Source: Castanea sativa
Lineage: Eukaryota > Streptophyta > Magnoliopsida > Fagales > Fagaceae
Length of the DNA stretch: 64,000 nucleotides
Assembly: GCF_040712315.1 (NCBI RefSeq)
Contig: NC_134023.1
Coordinates: 64,867,257 to 64,931,256, forward strand
Direction of reading: 5' to 3'
Translations under genes and position numbers: made by a program
In this document: positions 47,801 through 59,344 of the stretch, piece by piece
Position numbering within the stretch: the first letter of the stretch is position 1
Layout of the letters: each line of letters begins with the position of its first letter
The notes under the pieces: generated by a model
What the model was told of the DNA's origin: nothing
Databases searched by the model: none
The model's input: only the letters and a program-made list of their open reading frames with translations

Positions 47801-49546
47801 TCAATTACATGGATACCATTGGGTTTGTGGTTTTTGTGTCTTTGATCAATATATCTTTTTCTTTTCTGAAAATTCCTTCATATGCGAAATCACTTAGAAT
47901 TTAACATGGTTAGAAGTTATGTTGAATGTCATGTGCATCTAAGAATCAGCATTGTAATGTTGTCTTTTACAAACGGTGATTGTAAGATGTTGATGCCAGG
48001 TTGTGTCCATAATAAAGGAACTGTGGCAGGATTTTTCTAGTTGACTCTGATGATTGAAAGGCCAACTCTTGACATAGATAGAGCATAAGAAAATAATTAT
48101 TAGGCAAAGAATAGAATACATTTTAATTATCCATGGAATTTTGACAGGTATGACTTGGTGGACTTAACACGGCAAGTACTGTCAAAGCTAGCAAACCAAG
48201 TATATTTGGATGCTGTGACTGCTTTTCAACAGAAGGATTCAAAAGCTTTAAATCTTCATAGCAAAGAATTTATTCAGCTCATAAAGGATATTGATATACT
48301 TCTTGCTTCTGATGACAATTTTTTACTTGGAACATGGCTCAAAAGTGCAAACAAGTTGGCAAAGAATCCTCATGAGTTGAAGCTGGTGAGAAAAGATATC
48401 CTTATTGGCATATTACTTAGCCAGAGCATAATTGAATTTAATTGGGAATAATAACATGTTTCAACTTCATATATATTGACAATCCACAAGATCCTTAGAC
48501 CTTACACAAGGTATGGAGGTCAACTATACGTTTTCCTTTTTTCTTTTTCTTTTTTTCTCTTTTTCTTTTTTAATCTGAGGATTGTCGGGCCTATGCGCTA
48601 TACTGGGGAGGTAGCTCTCTCTCTTCCCGTCTCTTATACAGTGTCATGAGACATTATCATTTGAACCAACTTGCACCTTCTAGGCTTCTATACAGTTTTG
48701 TTTTACCATATCTAATCTATCTAAATAAGATTAAATATTTGGTTAAGTAAAAGGCATCCTTGTCTCTTTGCATGAGTTACCTGCACAATATATTTCCCTT
48801 GCCTACAAAGCTCCTATAATAGAATTGTACCACTCATGTTCAATGATTTTTACTGCGCATTACAAATCTTTGCCAACTTCAGGCACCTAACAGTCTCTCT
48901 TGCTTCTTTTATTTGACTAATAGAGAAGTGGTTCTGTCTTATCTCTAGTAATACCAGCATTTTTTAGAAACACTTGGTAGATAAGATGATTTTGATTGAT
49001 TCAATGTACTTTCCAATGCTCTCCTTCAGTATGAGTGGAATGCAAGAACGCAAGTCACAATGTGGTTTGATAACACAGAACTCATACAGAGCAAACTTCA
49101 TGATTATGGTAATCTTTATATTCCATCATATATTACTACTTTTAGTGGTTTTTATTGGATGTCCCTGAAGAGACCGACATATATTACTTATGTAATGCTT
49201 CATCATTTTGTTACATAACATTTTTGCTTGGCCCTAATCAGCAAACAAATTCTGGAGTGGACTACTTGAAGGCTACTATCTACCTCGAGCTTCAACCTAT
49301 TTTGATTATTTGTTAAGAAGCTTGAGAGAAAAAGAAAACTTCAAGATGGAGGAATGGAGAAAAGAATGGATTTCGTTTTCGAACAAATGGCAACTAAGCC
49401 AAGAGCTTTATCCGGTGTCGGCTGAAGGAGATGCACTAGCTATTTCTAAAGCCTTGTATGAGAAATATTTTGGTAAGAAGAATTGGAAAAAGAATAAGTA
49501 TCATTTTGAAACAAGCGGCAAGCGGGTACTGCGCTTCATTCTGTGA
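34471..49546 (+). CDS. Alpha-N-acetylglucosaminidase (GH89, NAGLU-like)
   Basis: This lysosomal/vacuolar-type glycosidase removes terminal alpha-linked N-acetylglucosamine. Nineteen exons were read: 34471-34707, 35326-35399, 35845-36056, 36430-36552, 37432-37517, 38699-38793, 38965-39046, 39251-39357, 40150-40180, 41524-41641, 42338-42388, 43673-43782, 43905-44007, 44530-44628, 45497-45607, 46868-47031, 48148-48385, 49030-49108 and 49242-49546. The expected protein is about 807 residues. A hydrophobic signal peptide covers residues 6-30. The two GH89 catalytic glutamates are in DTFNE (about residue 354) and MCMEGI (about 484), spaced 130 residues as in human NAGLU. The N-terminal, TIM-barrel and helical C-terminal domains are all present. 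Two oddities: exon 4 contains one A too many (near 36540), which breaks the frame as written, and exon 16 lacks a loop normal for plant members. Exon 4 could be an assembly error; otherwise the gene looks sound. Confidence 0.92.
35761..35811. repeat. (TA)25 microsatellite in NAGLU intron 2
   Basis: A pure TA dinucleotide run, about 35 bp before the exon 3 acceptor region. It is likely highly polymorphic. Confidence 0.97.
40303..40320. repeat. C18 homopolymer in NAGLU intron 9
   Basis: Eighteen consecutive C residues in an AT-rich intron, flanked by TTTTGTTA and GAGATATT. Confidence 0.95.
44199..44399. mobile_element. Probable MITE in NAGLU intron 13
   Basis: About 200 bp beginning AGTGTGCATTTGGCATTGGC and ending CAAACAGACTC, so the ends form an imperfect inverted repeat of GAGTCTGTTTG type. 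The interior contains twice TACTATTCAT/TTATGGGTCCCA-like text and the TTTAGCT motif in both orientations, as in abundant small non-coding plant elements. The target duplication is not clear. Confidence 0.55.
44930..45420. other. Possible retroelement remnant in NAGLU intron 14
   Basis: The phrase AGCTTAAGTTGTTAGGAAGT at about 44941 returns as AGCTTAGGTTGTTAGGAAGT at about 45158, and an A-rich CTTCTACTTATCAAAAAA tail follows near 45400. This suggests old transposon debris, but termini cannot be defined. Confidence 0.35.
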
Positions 49547-51102
49547 AGGCCAATGGATTGCACCATTTCTAAAGCCTTGTATGAAAACATTTTATGTTAC
49601 ATACTTGGGGGATTCTTTATAAAGGTCAAATATGAAGAAAGGATGATGCAATTTGTTAAATAATCAGATATGTTCTTGATAATCTTTATTTAGTAATAAT
49701 CTTGCTCTAAGCCCTTCAAAATTCTGGGGCTAGTAATTAACTCTCATTGTCATCTATTTTTGTAACTTGGTAGGACGATACGTGCAAATTTCTGAGATTA
49801 TTGCATAAGATGTGTTGTTAGAGGTTTTATAAAGAGTGTAGCCTACAAAGGGGTTTAGTAAGTCGTTGACTATAGTAATTGTTCTTTATATATATGGCAT
49901 TGTTCAATTTGAGAGATTCACGTTTTAGTATTCCACTTTGTAACCAAATTGCATGATTATCTAATCTGCTGGATTTCTGTTTAAAGGTGCGTTTGGTAGT
50001 TAAATTTATCAATTCCACTTTATAAAACAAGTAGGGTCTAGTGTAAATTTATTCATTATTGTTATGATTTTAGTGAGACAAATTGTCCAGACTCTCAATT
50101 TCTTTTCACATGTGATGGTGGGGTTTTTTGACTGAAAAGTTAGAATTTATATTAAAACAATGACAAGGTACAAGAGTACGTAAGGGCCCTGAGACATTTC
50201 AGGCCTACACAGCCTAGCCTGACACCCCGGACAACAAAAAAAACAGGAAAACATCACATCACCAATCCCTTCTAGCAACTCTCAAATTGTCCAACTGGAT
50301 GTCATGACAAAATGTTGTGGCTTTTAATACAAAAGCTTTGTAAATAGATTCTTTATAGATTGCCTTCGCCTTTGCCTTTTGAAGTGGCTTATTATAAAAG
50401 ACAAACCTCTATTATTAACTTACATCAATTCGTGGACCCTTTTTGCTTTTTGATACTTTTCTTTTTTCTTTTTTCCATTTTGCTGAGAGATACTTTAATT
50501 TTCAAATACACAATGTGAAAAGGAAAATTTGTGCTTCCTTTTGCTTTTTGACACATACTTTTTACACAATGTGAGAAGGGAAAAGGACTTTGGAGCCTTT
50601 ACATGATTAAAAGAGGGGAGAATGACAATTCTGACCAAATAACAAAACGGAATACTTTTTTAGATAATTTTATTAATCAGAGTCCACAGCACAATTATGA
50701 TTTTGCTTTTATTTTTTATATATCCTGATCTTACCAAATGATAATAGAGAATTGCAAATGTTACAACTCTAAATTGTTAGTTTATTATGTTCAGCTAAAC
50801 ATGCAATTTGTCATAGACTACATGTGACAATAACTGCAGTGTGCAAGCCTTACGATTTTTTTTTACTAAACAAAAAAAATGAGGTCTCTGTGTAGATTTA
50901 TTGATCCAATGTCACGTGATGAAAATGGATAAGTAAAATGATATGAGTACTTTTACTATTAAGTCACGCTCTTATGGTCTCTTACTTTTGCGCCATATGA
51001 TCACAAGTCAAAGTCTCCATAAATTTGAAATCAAGAGAATACTACTCTAAGGTGAATTAGCTCAAAAATAATTTGAATATTAATACGAATGGAAGTGTGA
51101 AG
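49547..51102. other. Intergenic region between NAGLU and the NLR gene
   Basis: No gene seen. Around 50120-50290 is a stretch (GAATTTATATTAAAACAATG, then GCCTACACAGCCTAGCCTGA) that looks like the antisense 3' end of a retroelement, without clear borders. A W-box core on the minus strand (TTGACT, 51006-51011) precedes the NLR gene; W-boxes are WRKY targets in defence genes, but one copy is weak evidence. Confidence 0.5.
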
Positions 51103-51110
51103 TATATAAG
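51103..51110 (+). promoter_or_regulatory. Candidate TATA box of the NLR gene
   Basis: TATATAAG, 210 bp before the ATG, is a good match to the plant TATA consensus. A second weaker candidate (GTATATATTG) lies near 51209. Confidence 0.5.
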
Positions 51111-51320
51111 GGCCAGGCCAGCTCCGACAGCCCATGTGATGCTTTTATGACAAGTCGTACGTGGGGCATATAGACATCTATACTGTTACGTCCAAATTAT
51201 TGTTCTTGTATATATTGATCACTCTGCCTAAGCCATTCTCCTCACAAACCATTGCTCTCAATCTCATCTTACCTACCTTTAACTATTTCAAGGATTCATT
51301 TCATTCACCTTCATTGAGAA

Positions 51321-54300
51321 ATGGCTGAAGGAGCTCTCTTCAACGTAGCTGAAGGAATCATTGGCCAACTGGGCAAAGTAGCTCTCAAAGAGCTTGGACT
51401 GCTCTGGGGTGTCAAAGAGGAGCTTCAAAAGCTCGAGGACACTGTTTCAACCATCAAAGCTGTCATTCTGGATGCAGAGGAGCAACAGGCGCAGAATCAT
51501 GCCATCAGGATTTGGCTGGGAAGGCTGAAAGATGCACTTTATGAAGCGGACGACTTGCTGGATGACTTTTCCACTGAAGTTTTACGACGGGAAGTGATGA
51601 CTAGGAATAAGAAGGCGAAAGAGGTACGCATCTTCTTTTCCAAATCGAACCAACTTGCATATGGTCTTAAAATGGGTCATAAGATTAAGGCAATTAGGGA
51701 GAGACTAGATGCTATTGCAGCAGATAGGAAGTTCCACCTAGAGGAACGTCCTAGGGAGACACAAGTCAGTAATAGGGTGAGAGAAAGTCATCATTTTGTA
51801 CGTGCTGAAGATATTATTGGAAGAGAGGATGATAAGAAAGTCATTATAGATCGTTTAATGGATCCCAAAATTGAAGAGAATGTTTCGGTCCTTCCTATAG
51901 TTGGAATTGGAGGACTGGGTAAGACCACATTAGCTCAATTTGTATTCAATGACGAAAAAATTAAAAATCATTTTGAGAAAAAATTGTGGGTGTGCGTCTC
52001 TGACAATTTTGATGTACAAATAATTGTTGAGAAAATTCTAGAATGTGCAAAAGGTAAGAAATCCGAAAAACTTGAAATGAACACATTGATAAATGATCTT
52101 TTAAAAGAAATTGGTGGAAAAAAATACTTTCTTGTGTTGGATGATGTGTGGAATTATGATTCTCAACTATGGGATAGCTTAAAAAAGCCTCTATTATGTG
52201 GTGCAATAGGTAGTAGAATATTGGTGACTACACGTGAGAGGAAGGTTGCAAAGATTTCAAAAACAATTGAACCATACGTTTTGAGCGGTTTAACTGAAGA
52301 AGAGTCTTGGTCTTTATTTAAGCAAAAGGCATTTGAAAATGGACAAGAACCAGAAAATGTAAGAATTAAAGAAATTGGAAAGGAAATAGTTAGAAAGTGC
52401 CGAGGAATTCCACTCGCCATAAAGACTATAGGAAGCCTATTGTGCTTTAAGAACTCAGATGAGTGGTTGTCCTTCGTTAATAAAGAATTTTCAAAACTAG
52501 ATCAAGAAGAAAATGATATCCTACCAACACTTAAATTGAGTTATGATCATCTCCCATCACATTTGAAACAATGTTTTGCTTATTGTAGTTTATTTCCAAA
52601 GGATTACGAGTTTGAAGAAAATGAATTGATTAGGCTATGGATGGCACAAGGGTTCATTAGGCTGTCAGGTCAAAACCAATGCTTAGAAGATGTTGGTCAT
52701 GAGTATTTTATGGAATTGCTTTGGAGATCATTCTTTCAAGAAGACAGAAGATCTAAATTCAAAATACATGACCTCATGCATGATCTTGCGATATTAGTAG
52801 CAGGACTAGAGAGCACCACTTTTGAAATAAATGGGAAAAACATTGAAGAAAAAACCTATCACGTGTCATTTGGTTTTGAGTTAGACTCATCAGAGCAAAT
52901 TCCAACCTCGTTGTTGAAAGCGAGTAGAATAAGAACATTTCTTTTGCCATGTCAACGTATTATATCAAATAAAATGGTATGGAACGAGTCAACTTGTGAT
53001 GCATTTGTTTCAAGTTTTAAGTTCTTGCGCTTGTTAGATTTGAACTGCACTGACATTAGAAGTGTTCCACGTTCTATCGGGAAGTTGAAGCATTTAAGGC
53101 ATCTTGATCTTTCATACAATGAGATAAAGATGCTTCCTAATTCAATTACAAGGTTGCAAAATTTGGAGGTACTAAATCTCTGTTCCTGTGATAAACTTAT
53201 AGAATTGCCCAGAAATATTTCTAGATTAGTCAATCTTAGGCATCTTAACATTGATTGGTGCAATCGTTTGACTCATATGCCACGTGGATTTGGACAATTG
53301 ACTAATCTCCACTCACTATCTCAGTATGTGTTGAGTACGGACTCTAGGAGTGGTTGTGGGTTGAAGGAACTTTACGGATTAAACCAGCTGAGAGAAAATC
53401 TAAGGATTAAAAATCTGAGACACAAGGAAGTTGCTGAGTTAGAACATAAGTCATGTTTGAAAGAAAAACAACATCTTGAAGGCTTGGTGTTAGAGTGGAT
53501 AGAAAGAGAAGTGGATGTTGAGTACGATGAGATGTCAGTCGAAGCTTTGGAACCAAACCAAAATCTTAAAAGTTTGGACTTAAATGGCTACAGGGGAGTG
53601 AAATATCCAATCTGGCTTCCTTTACTCAAAAATCTTGTAAGCCTTACGTTAGTTTCAATGAAGAATAGCCAAGATGTGCTACCATTGCATCAATTTCCTT
53701 CTCTCAAAACTCTCTATTTGAGAGATATTCCTTCTCTTGAGTGCGTATCTCCGGTATCAGAGGGTCTTAAGCTTCCACCCCTAGAATCCCTCGGTATTAG
53801 GAATTGCCCTAATCTAAAGGGATGGTGGAAGAGGAGGAGCGACTCCATCGAGGAGAACGAAGATGACGCCGATAATTACGGTGAAATATCAACGATAACA
53901 GCAAAGAATCATTCTCTGCCTTCATTTAATCATCTTTCCACCCTAATCATTCATGGTTGCCCTAAACTATCTTCCATGCCTTTATTTCCTTATCTTGAAA
54001 CACTAGATCTGAATGAGTCTAATTTGAGGCCATTGGAGCGAACAATATCGATGGGAATGATAAGTACGGCATCTCAGGAAAACCCAACAGCAGCAACAGT
54101 AGCAGAGTCAACCTATTCTGCTCGTTCTTCTTCTTCAACACTTGCTGCCTCATTCACCCCTCTCCCCAAATTAAAATCTTTGGAGATTCGTATGATAAAA
54201 GACAGTGATGGTCATGTCCTTCAATCTATACAACATCTGACTGCACTTGAGCAATTTAGTTTATATAATTATAATGGGGATGGGATGGAATTGGAATGGC

Positions 54301-54917
54301 AAGGGCTAAGGAAGCTGCAGTATCTAGAATTATCTGATCATCCAAAATTGGCCTCTCTGCGACATCTCCGGATTTCGAATTGTCCGAGTTTGACGACATT
54401 GCCGGAGTGGATCTGCGAATTCATATCTCTGCAATCACTTGATATTTCTGATTGCCCCAATTTCACTTCATTGCCTGCCCTAACGTCTGTTCAATCACTC
54501 CATATTTCTAATTGCCCCAATTTCGCTTCATTGCCTGCCCTAACGTCTGTTCAATCACTCGATATTTTTAATTGCCCCAATTTCGCTTCATTGCCTGCCC
54601 TAACGTCTGTTCAATCACTCCGTATTTCTAATTGCCCCAAGTTCGCTTCATTGCCTGCCCTAACTTCTCTTCATTCCCTCGATATTTGGAATTGCCCCAA
54701 TTTGACATCATTGCCTGCCCTAACTTCTCTTCATTCCCTCAATATTTGGTATTGCCCCAATTTGACATCATTGCCTGCCCTAACGTCTTTGAAGACACTG
54801 GAGATTCTGAAGTGTCCCATCTTAGTAGAAAGTTGCAAGAGCCAGGATTGGGTTGCTCGCATCGAAAACTTGAGAGGAGATCTAGCTCCACCAGAAGAAG
54901 AAGGATCCAGGTATTGA
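51321..54917 (+). CDS. CC-NB-ARC-LRR disease resistance protein (RGA-like CNL)
   Basis: This intracellular immune receptor senses pathogen effectors and switches by nucleotide exchange. It is one uninterrupted exon of 1198 residues. The N-terminal Rx-like coiled coil (about 1-130) has the EDVID-type segment YEADDLLDDF. NB-ARC motifs follow in order: P-loop GIGGLGKTT (residues 195-203, Lys201), RNBS-A, kinase-2 YFLVLDDVW, RNBS-B GSRILVTTR, GLPL as GIPLAIKT, RNBS-D CFAYCSLFPKDYEF, and an intact MHD (residues 486-488). LRRs fill the rest, with a short acidic Glu/Asp insert and a Ser/Thr/Ala-rich stretch in the middle, then a run of near-identical 20-residue repeats (about 1037-1156). All key residues are present and there is no frameshift, so it is probably functional. 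It is the only NLR in the window. A family member cannot be named with certainty. Confidence 0.96.
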   Translation: MAEGALFNVAEGIIGQLGKVALKELGLLWGVKEELQKLEDTVSTIKAVILDAEEQQAQNHAIRIWLGRLKDALYEADDLLDDFSTEVLRREVMTRNKKAKEVRIFFSKSNQLAYGLKMGHKIKAIRERLDAIAADRKFHLEERPRETQVSNRVRESHHFVRAEDIIGREDDKKVIIDRLMDPKIEENVSVLPIVGIGGLGKTTLAQFVFNDEKIKNHFEKKLWVCVSDNFDVQIIVEKILECAKGKKSEKLEMNTLINDLLKEIGGKKYFLVLDDVWNYDSQLWDSLKKPLLCGAIGSRILVTTRERKVAKISKTIEPYVLSGLTEEESWSLFKQKAFENGQEPENVRIKEIGKEIVRKCRGIPLAIKTIGSLLCFKNSDEWLSFVNKEFSKLDQEENDILPTLKLSYDHLPSHLKQCFAYCSLFPKDYEFEENELIRLWMAQGFIRLSGQNQCLEDVGHEYFMELLWRSFFQEDRRSKFKIHDLMHDLAILVAGLESTTFEINGKNIEEKTYHVSFGFELDSSEQIPTSLLKASRIRTFLLPCQRIISNKMVWNESTCDAFVSSFKFLRLLDLNCTDIRSVPRSIGKLKHLRHLDLSYNEIKMLPNSITRLQNLEVLNLCSCDKLIELPRNISRLVNLRHLNIDWCNRLTHMPRGFGQLTNLHSLSQYVLSTDSRSGCGLKELYGLNQLRENLRIKNLRHKEVAELEHKSCLKEKQHLEGLVLEWIEREVDVEYDEMSVEALEPNQNLKSLDLNGYRGVKYPIWLPLLKNLVSLTLVSMKNSQDVLPLHQFPSLKTLYLRDIPSLECVSPVSEGLKLPPLESLGIRNCPNLKGWWKRRSDSIEENEDDADNYGEISTITAKNHSLPSFNHLSTLIIHGCPKLSSMPLFPYLETLDLNESNLRPLERTISMGMISTASQENPTAATVAESTYSARSSSSTLAASFTPLPKLKSLEIRMIKDSDGHVLQSIQHLTALEQFSLYNYNGDGMELEWQGLRKLQYLELSDHPKLASLRHLRISNCPSLTTLPEWICEFISLQSLDISDCPNFTSLPALTSVQSLHISNCPNFASLPALTSVQSLDIFNCPNFASLPALTSVQSLRISNCPKFASLPALTSLHSLDIWNCPNLTSLPALTSLHSLNIWYCPNLTSLPALTSLKTLEILKCPILVESCKSQDWVARIENLRGDLAPPEEEGSRY
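54430..54790 (+). repeat. 60-bp tandem repeats encoding LRR units
   Basis: Six consecutive 60-bp units encode variants of QSLDISNCPNFASLPALTSV. Nucleotide identity is very high, with changes concentrated at the codons around the LxI and NCPN positions. Adjacent units 2-4 and units 5-6 form two subgroups, ending LTSV and LTSL. This indicates recent unit duplication or gene conversion within the LRR domain. Confidence 0.95.
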
Positions 54918-55067
54918 ATTTCATTATGCAAAACAAAATTATTCTTCTTCACCATCTTTAATTGTACAGCTAATTTTTTCCTGGATATTTAATTTCATTA
55001 TGCAGAACAAACTGAAACAAATAAGGAACATGAACTTAAAACTCGGGGCTTTACCAAAATTTTTGGG
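54918..55067 (+). other. 3' flank of the NLR gene
   Basis: The text GAATTTCATTATGCAAAACA after the stop recurs in near-identical form at about 54990-55010. A GT after CCAG at the very end of the coding region and an AG in the second copy could form a short intron, but the plain stop codon reading is simpler. No further gene. Confidence 0.4.
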
Positions 55068-56160
55068 CATTGCAGTGGTTCAACAAGTCAATAGCTCAGT
55101 GGTGAATAATTATAATTATCTAGAGGTAGTTTCTTGTTTTATTTATCTTTGCCAATAGAATTTTCATTCCTCACATGCATGCTTTCTTCACATATTAGGA
55201 GAAAGAATATTGAATTCTTTCCTCTGTTTTTTTTTTTGTATCTCAAACCAAGTTGATTTGGTGATGTATTTTAGTTGTTTTTCTTCTCATCTTGTCAGGT
55301 GAGGATCATCAATTGCTGATAAGGAGATAATATTTGTGGGGAGAAGTATATCTGGCAGAAGAATTAGCTTATGCAGGTATTTTTTATGCTTCGGTTATAA
55401 GCTCCACCATGTTTTTTTTTTTTTTTCTACAATTGAATAAAAAAAATTGTTTTATGTTTTTTTTTTTTTTTCTGGCTTGTGTAGGTATGAGTTGTTTCAT
55501 ACTGAATCACTAATGTTTCTTTCCTATCTTTTTTTGTCTTGCTTAGCTTGCGTTGGATTTAGATCATAAGTTGATATTCATGGTAGCAACACTTGGATAA
55601 AGGAAAAGTAGTTGCTTATTGGCTTTCTCCTTAAATTCAAATGCTACAGAGGTAAACAAATAATAGTCTTTTATTTACTTTTACATTATCATTCTTTGTT
55701 CGAAGGGGAAAAAAACAAAGAAAAAGATTTCACTATGGCAGATTCGTCATAACGCTTAATAGTTTATGATCAAAGTTGGGATCCAGTGTCTGTTTATTAC
55801 TACTCTTATCCATATAGATACAAGTATTGCCAACAGAACTAGATGCCTCATTTTCAAATGTGTGCTTTACGCTTTGATCATCTTCATTTATAATTGCAAC
55901 TTCTCTAACAATCTCTGGCTTGTAATCAATTTTGGTTACTTTGGTTCTTAGAAGTCTACTAGTGACCAAAATAAAGGGTAAGTCATTAATCATATATTAG
56001 GTTTCTCGACCTTTCCTAGAACTTTGAAACCAGTTAATAACCACTCTCCAGAAGTCCATTTTTCTCCTGTTTTCTATGTTTCTTCCTTCTCCAAACAGGA
56101 ACCTGCTTGACATTAAACTGTATGTCAATTTATCTGGGTATCTGGGGCTATCTTCTTACA
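55068..56160 (+). repeat. Tandem segmental duplication downstream of the NLR, unit 1
   Basis: A non-coding unit of about 1.1 kb running from GTGGTTCAACAAGTCAAT to GGGGCTATCTTCTTACAT. It is repeated directly behind itself with moderate divergence and several indels. It contains AG/GT flanked short blocks (for example near 55300-55375) that could be UTR exons of the NLR transcript; this is inference. Confidence 0.8.
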
Positions 56161-56166
56161 TACTAG

Positions 56167-57320
56167 AAGTAGTTCAACAAGTCAATTACTCAGTGGTAAA
56201 CAATTATCTAGAAGTGGTTTCTAGTTTTCTTTTTCTCCACCAATAGAATTTTCATTCCTCACATGCTTTCTTCACATATTTCTCTGTTTCTTTTTTTTAT
56301 CTCAAATTAAGTTGATTTGGTGATGTATTTTGGATGTCTTACTTCTCATCTTGTCAGATAAGGATCAGCACTTGGTGATAATGAGATAATATTCGTGGGG
56401 GAGAAGTATATCTGGCAACAGCACTGCAGTATTTAGCTTGCACAGGTATTTTTTATCTTTCAATTACAAATTCCACCATGTTTTTATTTCTACAATTGAA
56501 TAAAAATATGGTTTATGTTTTTTTTGGGCTTGTGGAGGTATGAGTTGTTTCATACTGAGTTGCTAATGTTTCTTTCCTATCATTTTTGGCTTGCTAAGCT
56601 TGCATTGAAAACACAATATATACCATCTTTCATCTTACTTTTTATCATTATTAATTTTTATATGGTAGATTGCATTGGATTTAGACCATAAGTTGATATT
56701 CATGGTAGCAATTCTTGGATGAAGAAACTTGTCCCAAGTGGTTGCATATTGGCTTTCTCCTTGAATTCGAATGTTACAGAGGTAAACAAATACTAGTATT
56801 TTATTTACCTTTCCGTAATCATTATTTGTTTGAAGGGAAAAAAAATAAAGAAAACGATTTTCATTATGGCAGATTCTTCATAATGCTTACTGTAGTTATG
56901 ATGAAAATGGGGATCAGTGTCTGTTTATTTCTACTCTTATCCATATAGATACAAGTACTATACTTATCCATATAGGTATTGAGTCTATATTGACAATAGA
57001 ACTAGATGCCTCATTTTTTATATGTATGCTTTAGGCTTTGATCAACTTCATTTATAATTGCAACTTCTGTAACAATCTCTGGCTTGTAATGAATTTTGGT
57101 ACTTTGGCTCTTATAAGTCTTCTAGTGACCAAAATAAATAAAGGTACGTCGTTAATCACAGGTTTTTCGACCTTTCCAAGAATCTGAAACAAGTTAGTAA
57201 ATCGCTCTACAAAGTCAAATTTTCTCTTGTTTTCTATGTTTCTTGCTTCTCCAAACAAAGTGCTGCTTTACGTTAAAATTTTACTTCAATGTGGGTATCC
57301 AGGGCTATCTTCTTACATTG
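56167..57320 (+). repeat. Tandem segmental duplication downstream of the NLR, unit 2
   Basis: Second copy of the preceding unit, from GTAGTTCAACAAGTCAATTA to GGGCTATCTTCTTACATT. The divergence suggests an older event than the LRR repeats. No open frame is conserved between the two units. Confidence 0.8.
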
Positions 57321-58184
57321 TAAAAGCAGTTCTCTTTTTAATGTACAATAGATGAAATGAAGATCAAATGTGTAAAAGTGGCCTTTGGCAGTGGTTCTTA
57401 TCACTTCTTTTGTGAGTGGCGAGCCCAAAGATTTATATAACTTAATGGTTTAATTAATGATTATGCATATTTAAGTATATGAAATTTACTGTCAGTAACT
57501 TTTATTTGATAGAATATTTTGCATCAAAACACAGCTTAGATTTTTTCTAGAAATGATATATTTTAGGGATGGTATTCATTTTATGCCCCTGGTCAGTGAA
57601 AAACTTAGGGAAGACAATGATTATAAAATCTTAACTTTTATTTTTTCTTTTAATCCAAAATTGATAAGCGAATTCATATTCAAAAAGAGGAGCTTAGATT
57701 CTGAAATCCATAATGGTACTTACTGAATGATACCAAGTGAAAAATGCTCTGGTATGACCTGAGACAGCATATATCACCATGAGGCTGAATTAAATTTAAA
57801 AGGCTCCATCAGTACTCCATAAAAAGGTTGAGGGCCACAATTCAGATTGTTAATTTACAAGTTATTTTGATTTTTGAGTTCTAAACTTTCTCATGTTGGA
57901 TAATGAGCAATCAATATCATCCCCTAGAGCTGTGAGCTAGCCACCCCAACAGTAGAAGGGCCCTTCTTTTTTTTTCTTTTTTCTTTTTTCCTGTAGGAGA
58001 GTGGCAAATAAATGTTAGGTGGATACTAACTATCTAACTTTATCAACTTCTTGTTTCTCTTTAGATGACCAACTTCTCACATGATTACCTTTTATATGTA
58101 GGCATTCAGCAAACATTTTGGTTCATGCAGATACGTAATAGATAGGCACAACCTAAATGCAACACATGGTCACTTGTGAAATGT

Positions 58185-58460
58185 AGAAAAAAGCAGCAAT
58201 TCATGACAAGGGTGTGGAAATGAAGGAGAATTCTACAACGTGCTTGGATATGATAGCCTTCCTTCTTAAAAAGAATGAATGTCAGTGGCTATCCCACTTA
58301 TGGCTACAATGGCAGAGGCAAACAGGAAAAAGTTGGCAAAAGTCTGTTCTTGTATATTTGATATTGGAACTGTATTTGTGAGAACAAGATTCAGAATTCG
58401 TTGCATCTTCGACTTCTTTTAGTACGTATGTCAATCATTAACAGAGATCCTTCATAAACA
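58185..58460 (+). repeat. Dispersed duplicate block, copy 1
   Basis: About 275 bp, from AAAGCAGCAATTCATGACAA to ATCCTTCATAAA, clearly related to 59345-59620. Shared phrases include TTCAGAATTCGTTGCATCTT and GTATGTCAATCATTAAC. No conserved reading frame was found. Confidence 0.7.
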
Positions 58461-59344
58461 CATATTCTAGTATTATTTTTCAAGGATAAAACACAAGAAT
58501 GAAATCTCAATTCTGTGCTTTCTTTTTCATATTCTTTATAAGCATTCTGATATTTTGAGTATTTTAAACTTGTCTGATTTCATATGCTGTATTTCCCAAT
58601 CTGTTACCCTGCAACTTTGCAATACATTGAAATTACGTTTCTTTACTTTCACATGATAATTATTCATCCTGAATTTGGTTTCTTCACGCATGATTTGGAA
58701 AAATATGCTGGCTGAATTAATACCTGACTACTTATTATTTGGATTACAAAATGATCTTTGCTGCATGATCTTTCTCTTATAGGGTGTAATCTATACTTAT
58801 TGCCTATCTCAGATTTTTGTTGTGTTTAAATCCTGGTTTTTGTTTATCTTTTGTTGGCTTATCCAATCTGAAACAAGTTCAATGTCAGTTTGTACAGCAG
58901 TTAATGACAATGGTGGTGGCAAATATCTCTTGATAATTACTGTGGTGTTTTTCAAAATATTAGCCATTGAAGCTCTAACATCTCTAGCACTGTTACCTGC
59001 ATGTTTCATATCTTTTTTTACCTTTTTTTTATTATACAAATGGTTGCATCATCACATATTAAATAAAAGAATAAGTAAGTTTTATTTATAATAGACCACA
59101 AGGTTCCTGCACTATAATTCCAACCTCATTCTCATAAGTATATAATACAAGTCTTGCTTCACTATGTTAGGATTTTATAACAATCAAATTTAGATCATAT
59201 TGACCTATATGGACGTTGTTGTGGTCTAGTTGGGTTCTTACTATCAGTGGTTGTGTTCATGAATATAAATTCAGTGTGTTTATTGGTAAGTTTTGAGCTT
59301 TTTTTCAAGTTTATTCACTTGTTTCTTTGATTATCAGAGGGAAA

